From Saprospiraceae bacterium (GTDB taxonomy: Bacteria; Bacteroidota; Bacteroidia; Chitinophagales; Saprospiraceae), in the NCBI GenBank assembly GCA_027488135.1, contig JAIYCH010000150.1, forward strand, positions 1-54,716: DNA of 54,716 bases. Reading direction: 5' to 3'. Numbering within the stretch: the first letter of the stretch is position 1; every line of letters begins with the position of its first letter. Under the pieces are notes generated by a model. That model was not told the origin of the DNA. It did no database searches and worked only from the letters and a program-made list of their open reading frames with translations. Below are positions 36,063 to 44,930 of the stretch, in pieces. The translations under genes were made by a program, and so were the position numbers.

Positions 36063-37154
36063 TTATTTCTTTTTACTTATTTGAACAGAATATCGAAGGT
36101 TGATGAGGTAATCAGCAAAAGCAGCGTCTCCGTTCCGGAACTGACCTGTTAGTTTAGATGTCTCTATGTCAGTAACACTTTGTGGCCTGCTTCTTCTCAC
36201 CGCAATAGGCACACTTAACTGAATATTCGTACCTCCTTTCATATAATTTATTCCCGGCTCAAGAGAAATGATACTCCCAGGTCTCCTGAATCCCAAACTT
36301 CCACCCAATATATCTCTAACGGGAACGCCTTCATATCGTGCGCCTATAATGCCAGAAAAACCTTTTTGATTACTACCCGTCATAAGCCCTGCCCGAAAAC
36401 TATATTGATCGGTAACAGACATGATGGATTCGTTTTTTAATATCGGGTTTAACGTTTCTCTAAAAGTACGAACGCCATTCATCTCTCTTGGATTTGAAAG
36501 ATAATAACCAGTAATATAACCAGTTATACCTGAAAAAATGGATTGGTAATATTGAAAATCCAAGGATATTCCAAAGCCTCCATCTCCCGGTTGTATAGAT
36601 TGATCCACAGGACGAACCTCGGAACCACCATTCGGACCCACATTGTAAAACAGATCCAATGCCTGGTAATTTCCCGTAGGTAGTTTTATAGAGAAACCAG
36701 CCGCTAAGGCATGCTTTTTTCTTCCTGGTGCTACTAACCAATAGCCAAGACCAGCCCGAATATCTCCCAAACCTCTGGAAAAGCTAGTTCTTCTCTCTTT
36801 TCGACCATGTTCGTATAAAGAGGATCTCGTGTTAATGACAAATGGAATATCACCGGTCAAGAACAGCCGTTCTGTAAGCCCTCCTTGTATTCCAAGATTA
36901 AATGCGCTGGTGTGATTGATAACCTCCGTTCCATTCGCTACTCTGTCCGCTTCTTCCTGCAGTCCTTTGAAATGACGAAACGATTTAAAATATCGAAAAT
37001 CTCCGGAAATATTCCATGCTCCTTTTAATCCTGCCTCAGCATGGCTGTTAGGATTTAAACATGATCCAACGCCTCTTATGGCAACACATCCCTGACCTTG
37101 TAAGGAAAAGTTTGTAAGGATTATTGAAAAAATTAAGATAAGATGTAATTTCAT
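36063..37154 (-). CDS. Probable outer-membrane beta-barrel protein, function unknown
   Basis: The 363-residue protein has a signal peptide (MKLHLILIFSIILTNFSLQG) from the ATG at 37154; a TTG two codons earlier is possible. The mature part alternates short hydrophobic strands with Gly, Asn and aromatic turns (LFLTGDIPFVINTRSS, YWLVAPGRKKHALAAGFSIK) and resembles the transporter-like barrels of the phenol-degradation MetA family. Two Cys close to the N-terminus (GCVAIRGVGSC) are unusual for a barrel. It is divergent from the histidine kinase gene. The family call is tentative. Confidence 0.72.
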   Translation of the reverse strand: MKLHLILIFSIILTNFSLQGQGCVAIRGVGSCLNPNSHAEAGLKGAWNISGDFRYFKSFRHFKGLQEEADRVANGTEVINHTSAFNLGIQGGLTERLFLTGDIPFVINTRSSLYEHGRKERRTSFSRGLGDIRAGLGYWLVAPGRKKHALAAGFSIKLPTGNYQALDLFYNVGPNGGSEVRPVDQSIQPGDGGFGISLDFQYYQSIFSGITGYITGYYLSNPREMNGVRTFRETLNPILKNESIMSVTDQYSFRAGLMTGSNQKGFSGIIGARYEGVPVRDILGGSLGFRRPGSIISLEPGINYMKGGTNIQLSVPIAVRRSRPQSVTDIETSKLTGQFRNGDAAFADYLINLRYSVQISKKK

Positions 37155-37317
37155 TTTCAAAGGTGATTTTATATTACAAATGTCGGTTTTGTCTCCGGAT
37201 ATTGAGGCTAATGAAAAACGATTAAAAGCGAATGATAGGTTAATGTTTCTTTGTACTTACTCTTTTGTCTTATTTTACATCATTAATAGATTTTAGCACA
37301 TCTTAAATAAGGGTTTC

Positions 37318-38577
37318 TTGAAACGTTTTTATTTCGGTTTAATTTTGTTTAGCCTTATTGGTTTAGGTGTAGTCCAATACAGGTTTTTTATACTCAGTTT
37401 GCAATTAGCTAATGCCAAATATTCTATTCAATTAAATGAAACTTTGAGCTTGGTCGGTAAGTATTTATATTTGGAAACACCTCTGACCACACTGGTTTCC
37501 TCAGGCTTTAAAGGAAAAATAGCTAATTATGAACCAAATAAAATGTATAATAATGCAGCGGCGATCCAATTAGAGCAGTTTTTAAGAAAACGATTTGAAA
37601 AGGTCGGAGTAAATGTAGATTTCGCCTTCGCATTATATAATACGCAGAACAATGAGATCTTACTCAAATCATCAGATTATTCAAAAATTGCTCCTCCTGA
37701 TTTTTCTGAGCCTCTGGACGGCTTCTTACCTTATCAATGTGATTGCACTCTAAGCCTTTATATTCAAAACAAAAATCTGGTTCAATATTTTTTAGCAGAG
37801 TCAAAATATATTTATCTCCCCGCATTAATCTTAATATTCTTGCTGTTGATTGGAGGAATTGGTGCCTTTGTTGTTTATGAAAAAGTACAATTTCAGGCAA
37901 AATCAAAGCAAGATTTTTTTAACTTCCTGACCCATGAATTAAAAACACCCGTTTTTACTATGTCTATTGCTTCTAAAATGTTAGAAAATTATAACCTCAA
38001 TGAGAAAGCCTTAGAAGCAGTTCATATTATTAAAACTGAAAATAATAAACTGAAAATTCAGATTGAGAGAATTTTGGAAATGGTGGTCGCTGATAAATCT
38101 ATACCCCAATTGGAAAAAGTGAATATAGACCTATCTCCATTTTTCTTGAGCCTGGCAAATGATTTTTCTACTCAGATTAGCCAGGACTCATCCGTCTGTT
38201 TTACTCACCAGATAGATCCATTTTCTCGATGTATATTAGCGGATAAACACTACTTTCAGAACGTTTTTATGAACCTTCTGGAAAATGCAAAAAAATTTAA
38301 AACGGGTGTCGTAAATATTCAGCTTTTCGTAAAATATGTTAATGATGAAGTTATTATTGATATTATTGACGATGGGTGGGGCATTGAAAATAAATTCCAA
38401 AAGTTGATTTTTAAACCTTTTTTTAGAATAAAACAGTCAGCAAATGTTCAAGGCTATGGCCTTGGTCTGAGTTATGTAAAAAAAATGATTAAGTTTCATC
38501 AAGGTAAATTAATTTTGCATTCAGCGCTTGGTAAAGGGAGTAAATTCACCATAATTTTACCTTTAATTAAAGACTAA
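37318..38577 (+). CDS. Two-component sensor histidine kinase
   Basis: The 419-residue protein starts at a TTG at 37318, which gives the natural N-terminus MKRFYFGLIL; no nearby ATG works. Two membrane segments (4-27 and 164-187) flank a periplasmic sensor of about 135 residues with no known domain; two Cys (CDC, 141-143) lie near its end. The HisKA H-box is FLTHELKTP (His206). The ATPase has the N box MNLLENAKK, G1 IIDDGWGIE and G2 GYGLGLSYVKK. It phosphorylates the response regulator encoded 4 bp downstream. The stimulus is unknown. Confidence 0.93.
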   Translation: MKRFYFGLILFSLIGLGVVQYRFFILSLQLANAKYSIQLNETLSLVGKYLYLETPLTTLVSSGFKGKIANYEPNKMYNNAAAIQLEQFLRKRFEKVGVNVDFAFALYNTQNNEILLKSSDYSKIAPPDFSEPLDGFLPYQCDCTLSLYIQNKNLVQYFLAESKYIYLPALILIFLLLIGGIGAFVVYEKVQFQAKSKQDFFNFLTHELKTPVFTMSIASKMLENYNLNEKALEAVHIIKTENNKLKIQIERILEMVVADKSIPQLEKVNIDLSPFFLSLANDFSTQISQDSSVCFTHQIDPFSRCILADKHYFQNVFMNLLENAKKFKTGVVNIQLFVKYVNDEVIIDIIDDGWGIENKFQKLIFKPFFRIKQSANVQGYGLGLSYVKKMIKFHQGKLILHSALGKGSKFTIILPLIKD

Positions 38578-38581
38578 CTAT

Positions 38582-39280
38582 ATGATTTATAAGGTCTTAT
38601 TGGTTGAGGATAATGAAAATTTAGGCTATATGTTGAAAGAATACCTGGGCATGAAAAATTTTCATATAGATTGGGTTACCTCAGGAAGTACGGCTAAGAT
38701 TTTTCTGAAAATCAATAAACCAAATTTAATTATTCTAGATGTCGGTCTGCCCGATATAGATGGTTTTCAATTGGCGCAATGGATAAAAATGGAGTGTCCT
38801 TCTATCCCTTTCTTATTCCTTACTGCCAGGGTTTTGAAAATTGATGTTTTAAAAGGTTTTAATCTAGGAGCAGAAGATTATATTAAAAAACCTATTGATG
38901 AGGAAGAATTAGTGATGAGGATGATCGCTATTTTAAATAGAACGAGCAAAGAATCTGTTATTCCAACTTCCAATCTAATCATTGGCTTGTATCATTTTAA
39001 TAAAAACACAAGAATTTTATCTTCCCCAAATGGAGAGAGAAGATTGACAGCTATGGAATCAAAACTATTGGTCATGCTGTCCAATAAGTTGAATCAAGTG
39101 GTGGAAAGATCCCTTTTGTTAAATGAAATATGGGGAAATGATGACTATTTTTCAAGAAAAAGTATGGATGTTTTCATTTCCCGCTTACGTAAGTATTTGG
39201 CGGAAGACCAAAATATTAAACTTTTAAATGTTCATAATACTGGTTTTATTTTGAACCTCGAATCCGAAACGGTTCAATAA
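38582..39280 (+). CDS. OmpR-family response regulator
   Basis: This 232-residue protein has a receiver domain with the acidic pocket VEDNE (Glu9, Asp10), phospho-acceptor Asp53 in IILDVGLPD, Thr81 and Lys103 in YIKKPID. A winged-helix DNA-binding domain follows from about residue 135 (RRLTAMESKLLVMLSN, VFISRLRKYLAED). It is the partner of the upstream kinase, with 4 bp between genes. Its targets are not known. Its end overlaps the convergent ABA4-like gene by 7 bp. Confidence 0.95.
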   Translation: MIYKVLLVEDNENLGYMLKEYLGMKNFHIDWVTSGSTAKIFLKINKPNLIILDVGLPDIDGFQLAQWIKMECPSIPFLFLTARVLKIDVLKGFNLGAEDYIKKPIDEEELVMRMIAILNRTSKESVIPTSNLIIGLYHFNKNTRILSSPNGERRLTAMESKLLVMLSNKLNQVVERSLLLNEIWGNDDYFSRKSMDVFISRLRKYLAEDQNIKLLNVHNTGFILNLESETVQ

Positions 39281-39702
39281 TCCAGCAAATTCTTTTGGTG
39301 AAAATACCGTATGATTCGATACATTAACAATCCGGCAGGCCCAAACATAAAAGTAAATAGAAAACAGGGCACTAAAAACACCTGTTTTATATTTGCCTTT
39401 TGCCCATTGTCCAATATATAAAGTCCTACCATGAGGTCAAAAGCTAAGTAGTGAATCCAGCCAAGTAAAACAGCTTGTTCACTTTGAAATAAGGTCATTA
39501 ATCCTTGTAAAGTGCTGAATTCTTTGAAATCGTCCATTTGGAAAGTGGAAAATACCATCCAGGAGTAAACCACAGATAATAGAAAAATCGTGAAGCCAAA
39601 TACGATTCTTCGGGTGTATTTCATATTAGGTAAAAATATAATAAATAACCAGGTGAGTAAGGCAAGTAAATTGACTGATTGGAAGGCTTGAGTATAATTC
39701 AT
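39274..39702 (-). CDS. ABA4-like (DUF4281) integral membrane protein
   Basis: This 142-residue protein has four predicted membrane segments. It carries the DUF4281/ABA4 signatures WIHYLAFDLMVG and FGPAGLLMYRIIRY. ABA4 in plants is needed to make neoxanthin, an epoxy-carotenoid; the bacterial homologs have no proven role. The link is notable because this window also has a carotenoid operon. The gene follows DUF1835 and DUF1801 genes with 3-bp and 1-bp gaps, so the three form one operon. Confidence 0.85.
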   Translation of the reverse strand: MNYTQAFQSVNLLALLTWLFIIFLPNMKYTRRIVFGFTIFLLSVVYSWMVFSTFQMDDFKEFSTLQGLMTLFQSEQAVLLGWIHYLAFDLMVGLYILDNGQKANIKQVFLVPCFLFTFMFGPAGLLMYRIIRYFHQKNLLDY

Positions 39703-39705
39703 TTT

Positions 39706-40446
39706 TTAGCGGTTTTTTTTGTTTAAATAGGATTGATAATATTCAAATACCTGGTTGTCGCCCATACCAAGGTTTGGAAAAAAGAGGGAAAACGCCTTGA
39801 ATAGTTCCTGAAAATTATCAATGCCTCCCTGGATTAATTCTTCTACTTTTTGCTGGGCTATTCCTTTTCCTTCTTTGGGAAATAAGGCAGCCCACATATT
39901 GATAGATTCTGTAATCATCGGAAATCCTACAGAGTTCAATACATTTAAGTTACTTAATCCTTCAATGTCCGAATTTTTGCACAGATTCCATAAAGATATG
40001 GCCATTTTGAATTCTTCTTCTTTCAAATATACAGGCTCATATTGAGCGTTCGCTAAAAATGTAGCCGGATAATGCCCAAATGTCTCTTCAGAAGGGTATG
40101 CTGGCGGATAAATGATTCCTATTTTCGATACTATTTTTTTTTGACAAATAAAATCAAGCAAAAACCAAACATTTATTTGACAAAACAAATCGGTGCCAAA
40201 CCAAAATAGTATGGTGTCCTCCTTCTTCGCCTTTGTAAGCTTTTCCAGGGGTACAACTGTTTTTTTCTCATAATCTATCAAGGAAACTTTCCAAAAATCA
40301 GCGCGTATTTTCCAAAATTCCTCTAAAAAAAGATCGGCTCCCAGAGGTCCATATAGAAGTGCTTCATTCATGACGACCTTTTCTCCCTTTATTTGGGTTG
40401 GGAATTTTTCATACAAGCACATACCATTCAGGATATGGTATTCCAT
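39706..40446 (-). CDS. DUF1835 domain-containing protein
   Basis: This 246-residue protein has the DUF1835 opening HILNGMCLYEKF, then VVMNEALLYGPLG and FWKIRADFW, close to the family pattern with a conserved GP and FW-xx-R. There is no signal peptide and it is probably cytoplasmic. The function is not established. It lies in a tight operon between the DUF1801 gene and the ABA4-like gene. Confidence 0.85.
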   Translation of the reverse strand: MEYHILNGMCLYEKFPTQIKGEKVVMNEALLYGPLGADLFLEEFWKIRADFWKVSLIDYEKKTVVPLEKLTKAKKEDTILFWFGTDLFCQINVWFLLDFICQKKIVSKIGIIYPPAYPSEETFGHYPATFLANAQYEPVYLKEEEFKMAISLWNLCKNSDIEGLSNLNVLNSVGFPMITESINMWAALFPKEGKGIAQQKVEELIQGGIDNFQELFKAFSLFFPNLGMGDNQVFEYYQSYLNKKNR

Positions 40447-40447
40447 G

Positions 40448-40897
40448 TTATCTTTTTATAGTTTTTTCGTAAAGATTAATCCAATCGGAAGGGCTCATTT
40501 TCTGAATCAGTTCTCCTATGAGTTCATAAGGTATTTGTTGTTTAAATCGTACGCAGCTCTTCCCCATATCTAATTTGGATGTTGCGTGTTTTGGATATTC
40601 TGCCTGAAACCACTCAAGTAATAAGGGGTCAGCATATAGGCCAAAATGATAAAAACCAATAAAATTTTTCTGAATGCCAATATTTAAAAAGGGCAAGGGT
40701 AGCTGCGGTTGGCTATGATATCCTGCCGGGTACATTGATTTTGGAACTACGTAGCCAATCATATCATAAATGATGCATTCCTCAAATCCTTCAGGTAAAT
40801 GTTGAAGAATGGTTTCCCTTAATTTGATAAAGGATTCTCTTTTTTCAATAGGAATTAATGATATATATTCTTCCGGATGATTTGAAACAATTTTCAT
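40448..40897 (-). CDS. DUF1801 domain-containing protein
   Basis: This 149-residue protein matches DUF1801 (YdhG-like): LRETILQHLPEGFEECIIYDMIGYVVP with PLPFLNIGIQKNFIGFYHFGLY and the late motif MGKSCVRFKQ. These are small cytoplasmic proteins with an alpha-beta fold related to iron-chaperone-like families; the real role is not proven. First gene of the set running into DUF1835 and the ABA4-like gene. Confidence 0.88.
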   Translation of the reverse strand: MKIVSNHPEEYISLIPIEKRESFIKLRETILQHLPEGFEECIIYDMIGYVVPKSMYPAGYHSQPQLPLPFLNIGIQKNFIGFYHFGLYADPLLLEWFQAEYPKHATSKLDMGKSCVRFKQQIPYELIGELIQKMSPSDWINLYEKTIKR

Positions 40898-40911
40898 TTC
40901 CCTGAGATTTT

Positions 40912-40942
40912 TTTTACCGTGAACCGCAGACCTTTATTTTTG
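40912..40942 (+). promoter_or_regulatory. Predicted promoter of the msrA gene
   Basis: TATTTTTG at 40935-40942 matches TAnnTTTG exactly. A TTT at 40912-40914 with a 20-bp spacer is a weak -33 element. The transcript start would be near 40949, just before the ATG at 40964, which argues against the GTG at 40919. Confidence 0.5.
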
Positions 40943-40963
40943 TTTAAAGATAAAAATATTAAA

Positions 40964-41659
40964 ATGAAAAAATCATTGCTTCTGCTTTTCGGTGCTTTTC
41001 TAATTACTTTTAACAGTTGTGCTCAAAATGTGGGTAAAAAAGACAAACAAAGAGAAAAATCTCCAACAGGAGTGATGAGAATCAGTGATTATATAAAAGG
41101 CAAAAATCTGGATAATCTAAGTGTAGCAACTTTTGCCGGAGGTTGCTTTTGGTGCACAGAAGCTTCATTCGACAGACTAAATGGCGTGGTAGCTGTGATA
41201 AGTGGATACACAGGCGGTTCATTGGATTATCCAACGTATGAGGAAGTTTGCGCGGAAAATACCGGTCACGCTGAAGCGGTAAATATTTATTTCGATCCCG
41301 AGATTATTTCTTTCGAAAACTTATTAAAAGTATTTTTTGTAGCTCATGATCCAACTACACTAAACAGACAAGGGCCAGATAGAGGTGAAAGTTATCGCTC
41401 TGCAATATTTTATCATGGATTAACACAAAAACAGGCTGCTGACAAATATATTAATGAACTTACAGCAACTAAAAGTTTCTTCTCACCTATTGTAACTCAA
41501 GTGACGGAAGCTAAAGAATTTTGGGCGGCTGAAGAATATCACCAAAACTATTACCCTCAAAATCCTTATCAACCTTATATTTTAAGTGTTTCTAAACCAA
41601 AAGTGGAAAAGGTTGAAAAAACCTTTTCCACTTGGCTCAAAGATAAAAGGAGCAATTAA
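40964..41659 (+). CDS. msrA: Exported peptide-methionine (S)-S-oxide reductase
   Basis: From the ATG at 40964 this 231-residue protein has a lipoprotein signal (lipobox TFNSC, Cys19) and then the MsrA active site FAGGCFWCTE (Cys61). TGHAEAV and HDPTTLNRQGPDRGESYRS give the substrate pocket. It repairs methionine sulfoxide in proteins, here in the envelope rather than in the cytoplasm. No fused MsrB is present. Its last codons form half of a 14-bp hairpin, and its stop overlaps the convergent gene's stop within one TTAA. Confidence 0.95.
   Translation: MKKSLLLLFGAFLITFNSCAQNVGKKDKQREKSPTGVMRISDYIKGKNLDNLSVATFAGGCFWCTEASFDRLNGVVAVISGYTGGSLDYPTYEEVCAENTGHAEAVNIYFDPEIISFENLLKVFFVAHDPTTLNRQGPDRGESYRSAIFYHGLTQKQAADKYINELTATKSFFSPIVTQVTEAKEFWAAEEYHQNYYPQNPYQPYILSVSKPKVEKVEKTFSTWLKDKRSN
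41601..41633 (-). terminator. 14-bp perfect hairpin in the msrA 3' end, likely terminator for the convergent GH109-like gene
   Basis: AAGTGGAAAAGGTT (41601-41614) pairs perfectly with AACCTTTTCCACTT (41620-41633) across a 5-base loop. On the minus strand it begins 22 bp after the GH109-like stop and is followed by a moderately T-rich stretch. It is entirely inside the msrA coding sequence. Confidence 0.6.
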
Positions 41660-43065
41660 TATTGATCGCCTAATGCAAACACCACAGGGCGTTTCATCCA
41701 TCCTCCACGAGTAAAATCAGGGAATGGTTGGGGAGCGCTGCCTGCAGCAATGGATTGTTCCGATAATGGCGTAATGGCCATCCAAACGGCTGCATCATAA
41801 ACATCTATAGGAGCAGGTTCGTTGGTTTTGGCTGCTTCAACAAAGGCATGTAGTAAGAAAAAATCCATACCGCCATGCCCGGCACCAGTTGCTTGTGCCT
41901 CATATTTTTTCCAAAGAGGATGGTCATATTTGGTTAAATACGTTTCTGCTGCATCCCATTGGTGCGGCTTGGCACTAACCCCCTCAATATAAAGGGATTT
42001 ATTAACATCCATCCATATTCCCTTGGTTCCTTGTACCCGGAATCCTAACGAATAGGGTCTGGGTAAATTCGTGTCGTGATAAAGAGTGATTGTTTCGCCA
42101 TTGGCCGTTTTGATAAGGGTCGTGACTACATCGCCTAAGGCAAATTCAACTTTTGCATTAGGATGATTATCTCCTCCTTTCGGATGATTTACGACATAAT
42201 CATGTAATCCCATCGCCTTAGACGATATGGAAGTCAGATAAAGGAAGCGGTTTCCTCTATTTATATTAAGATAATTAGCCACTGGACCAACACCATGCGT
42301 TGGATAAAGATCTCCGTTTCGGCTGACAGAATGTTGAGTCCTCCATTTGGCTTCACTAAAGGCATTTTCGCCAAACTCTACGCCGTTATGGGGAGCTGTT
42401 GCAGCATTAAATTTTACATTTCTCAGGTCGTGCTGATACCCACCTTCCAGATGGATTAAATCGCCGAACATCCCTTGACGAACCATATTTAAAACGGCCA
42501 TCACGTCACGTCGGTAACAAACATTTTCAAGGAAAAATAAATGGCTTCCCGTTTCCTCGTGGACATGAACCATTTCCCAGCATTCCTCTACTGAAAAAGC
42601 ACCGCATACCTCAACGCCCGTATATTTTCCTGCTTTCATGGCTGCTACGGCCATTTTTGAATGCCATTCCCAGGGTGTTGCAATAATTACAGCATCAAGG
42701 GGGGCCTTCTTTAACATATTCAAATAATCATTTTCCCCTTTATCGTACACCTCAACCGGTTTTCCTCCTTTTTTCTCAATGATTGCTTTAGAGCGCTTAA
42801 TCATATCGGGATCAATATCGGCAATAGCTGTAACAACGCAATCTTTTCTGTCTAAGGCAAGACTTAAATGCCCCTGACCACGCAAACCCACCCCAATAAA
42901 ACCAATGCGCAAGGGATTTGCTTCGCTTTTTATGCTATTCCTTATTTTTGACTCTTCCGATACATCTCCCGTTGTAGAAGCTTTCACAACACTACCTAAA
43001 GTTAATGCTGCTCCAGTGGCAGCTGCTCCACGCAAGAAAGCGCGGCGATTCCATTTTTCACTCAT
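41656..43065 (-). CDS. Gfo/Idh/MocA oxidoreductase, GH109-like, Tat-exported
   Basis: This 469-residue protein has a twin-arginine signal (NRRAFLRGAAATGAA) and a Rossmann fold with GFIGVGLRGQGHL. The GH109 signature blocks are present: RNVKFNAATAPHNGVEFG in part, GDLYPTHGVGPVANYLNINRG and SSKAMGLHDY. GH109 enzymes cleave alpha-N-acetylgalactosamine with an NAD redox step. Tat export suits an enzyme that leaves with its cofactor bound. Substrate specificity is inferred, not proven. It is divergent from the T9SS metallophosphoesterase gene. Confidence 0.9.
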   Translation of the reverse strand: MSEKWNRRAFLRGAAATGAALTLGSVVKASTTGDVSEESKIRNSIKSEANPLRIGFIGVGLRGQGHLSLALDRKDCVVTAIADIDPDMIKRSKAIIEKKGGKPVEVYDKGENDYLNMLKKAPLDAVIIATPWEWHSKMAVAAMKAGKYTGVEVCGAFSVEECWEMVHVHEETGSHLFFLENVCYRRDVMAVLNMVRQGMFGDLIHLEGGYQHDLRNVKFNAATAPHNGVEFGENAFSEAKWRTQHSVSRNGDLYPTHGVGPVANYLNINRGNRFLYLTSISSKAMGLHDYVVNHPKGGDNHPNAKVEFALGDVVTTLIKTANGETITLYHDTNLPRPYSLGFRVQGTKGIWMDVNKSLYIEGVSAKPHQWDAAETYLTKYDHPLWKKYEAQATGAGHGGMDFFLLHAFVEAAKTNEPAPIDVYDAAVWMAITPLSEQSIAAGSAPQPFPDFTRGGWMKRPVVFALGDQY

Positions 43066-43091
43066 TTTTTAGTTGATTTATCCTTAACTTA

Positions 43092-43120
43092 CAAAGTACG
43101 AATAGTTTTGTATTAAGCAA
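43092..43120 (-). promoter_or_regulatory. Predicted promoter of the GH109-like gene
   Basis: On the minus strand TTG (43120-43118), a 19-bp spacer and TACTTTG (43098-43092) resemble the TTG / TAnnTTTG consensus, one base short in the -7 element. Confidence 0.4.
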
Positions 43121-43207
43121 TATTAAAAAAGGTCTTTTTTTACCAATTAAAAAGATAAATGACGATTAAACTTTTATTAAACAGGAATATCAAAGAGTAA
43201 ATTTTTT

Positions 43208-44920
43208 ATGAAACAATTGTTTATTCTCCCCTTTTTATTTCCCTGTTTCATTTTTATGAACGCACAGACTGTCATTCATGAAGAAATGTTGGGCAGGCCA
43301 ACCAATGAATCCATAACATTGCAGATTATCTTTTTAGAAGCAGCGGAAGTTGCCATCCAATATGGTTTGTCACCCGCAAATTATACTAGCCAATCACCTT
43401 GGAAAATATATCAGGCAAATGAACCTGCAGAAATTATATTGAATAATTTATTAGCTAATTCTACTTATTATTATCGCGTAATACATAGGAAATTAGGAGA
43501 AAATATTATTCTGACGAGAAAACAGGGCCAGTTTGTTACTCAAAGACCAAAAGGTACTCCTTTCTCCTTTGTTATTCAGGCTGACCCACATTTAGATGAA
43601 CAAAGTGACAGTGCTGTTTATAAAAGATGCCTTCTAAATCAGCTAGAGGATAACCCCGATTTTATGGTAGATTTAGGTGATGTCCTTATGGCAGATAAAC
43701 TAAAAAATGCATCCAATATAATTACAAGGGATACAATAGCTTTTAGGGCAAAGTTAATGCGTGATTACTATGCAATACAGTCACATGCAGTTCCAATGTT
43801 TTTTGTTTTGGGAAATCATGAAGGTGAAAGTGGCTGGTCAAGAAACGGAACAGCAAACAATGTGGCGGTTTGGGGAACCTTGGAAAGGAAGAAATATTTC
43901 CTGAATCCAAGTCCAGATTCTTTTTATTCAGGTGATAATACAAAACATGATTTTGTTGACTTAAGAGAGAATTATTATGCATGGGAATGGGGGGATGCCC
44001 AATTTATAGTTCTTGATCCATATTGGTACACTAATGTGAAACCTGATTCTTTAAATGGTTGGCGTTGGACATTGGGTAAAACTCAATATGATTGGTTGAA
44101 AACTACGCTCGAGTCTAGTAAAGCTACTTTTAAATTTGTTTTTTCTCACCAATTGGTAGGAGGTGATAAGAATGGAAGAGGTGGAACTGAATTTGCAGAA
44201 TTTTATGAGTGGGGAGGTAAAAATTTAAATAAAACTCCTGGATTTACCCAAAATAGACCAAATTGGTATAAACCAGTCAGAGAATTATTAAAAGAAAACA
44301 AAGTCAATATATTTTTTCATGGACATGATCATTTTTTTGGAAAACAAGAAAAAGACTGTTTGATTTATCAGGAAGTTCCACAACCAAGTCATCCTAATTT
44401 TTCAAATGTTAATTATGCTAAGGAATATGGTTATTTCGAAGGTTTGATTCTCCCAAATTCTGGTCATTTAAGAATAAATGTTTCTCCAGATGGGGTAAAG
44501 GTGGAATATGTTAAGGTTTATTTACCGAAAAATGAAACAGCCAATAGAAAAAATAAAGATATAGCTGCAACTTATTACATTCCAAAGAACTATTGTTATG
44601 ATTCTATCTCCACAGGGATCCCTGTTTTGTGGAATGCCAATTATTCAGATGAACTAGTATATCCTAATCCTGCAAATGAATCTGTCACTTTTTCTTTTTC
44701 ACTTCGACAGGTAGAAAAATTAACCCTAAAAATATTAGATGTTAATGGCAAGGAAGTTAAAAATATACTAAATGGGAATGCTGTTTATCCAGGAAATTAT
44801 CAAATAGAATGGAATGGTCAAAATGACAACGGGCAGTTGCTTCCAGGTGGAATCTATATGTATCAAATCCATAATGAAAAAGATATTATTAGTACCGGAA
44901 AAATTATCCTAGTGAGATAA
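43208..44920 (+). CDS. Metallophosphoesterase with type IX secretion C-terminal domain
   Basis: This 570-residue protein has a signal peptide (MKQLFILPFLFPCFIFMNAQ), an N-terminal fibronectin-like part of the purple-acid-phosphatase kind at about 25-115, and the metal motifs DPH (Asp126, His128), DLGD, GNHE (Asn203, His204) and GHDH (372-375). The C-terminus from about 488 (YPNPANESVTFSFSL, GGIYMYQIHNEKD) is a T9SS sorting domain, so the enzyme is secreted or attached to the surface. Probable role is phosphate release from organic phosphates outside the cell. Confidence 0.92.
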   Translation: MKQLFILPFLFPCFIFMNAQTVIHEEMLGRPTNESITLQIIFLEAAEVAIQYGLSPANYTSQSPWKIYQANEPAEIILNNLLANSTYYYRVIHRKLGENIILTRKQGQFVTQRPKGTPFSFVIQADPHLDEQSDSAVYKRCLLNQLEDNPDFMVDLGDVLMADKLKNASNIITRDTIAFRAKLMRDYYAIQSHAVPMFFVLGNHEGESGWSRNGTANNVAVWGTLERKKYFLNPSPDSFYSGDNTKHDFVDLRENYYAWEWGDAQFIVLDPYWYTNVKPDSLNGWRWTLGKTQYDWLKTTLESSKATFKFVFSHQLVGGDKNGRGGTEFAEFYEWGGKNLNKTPGFTQNRPNWYKPVRELLKENKVNIFFHGHDHFFGKQEKDCLIYQEVPQPSHPNFSNVNYAKEYGYFEGLILPNSGHLRINVSPDGVKVEYVKVYLPKNETANRKNKDIAATYYIPKNYCYDSISTGIPVLWNANYSDELVYPNPANESVTFSFSLRQVEKLTLKILDVNGKEVKNILNGNAVYPGNYQIEWNGQNDNGQLLPGGIYMYQIHNEKDIISTGKIILVR

Positions 44921-44930
44921 GAGTAATTCC

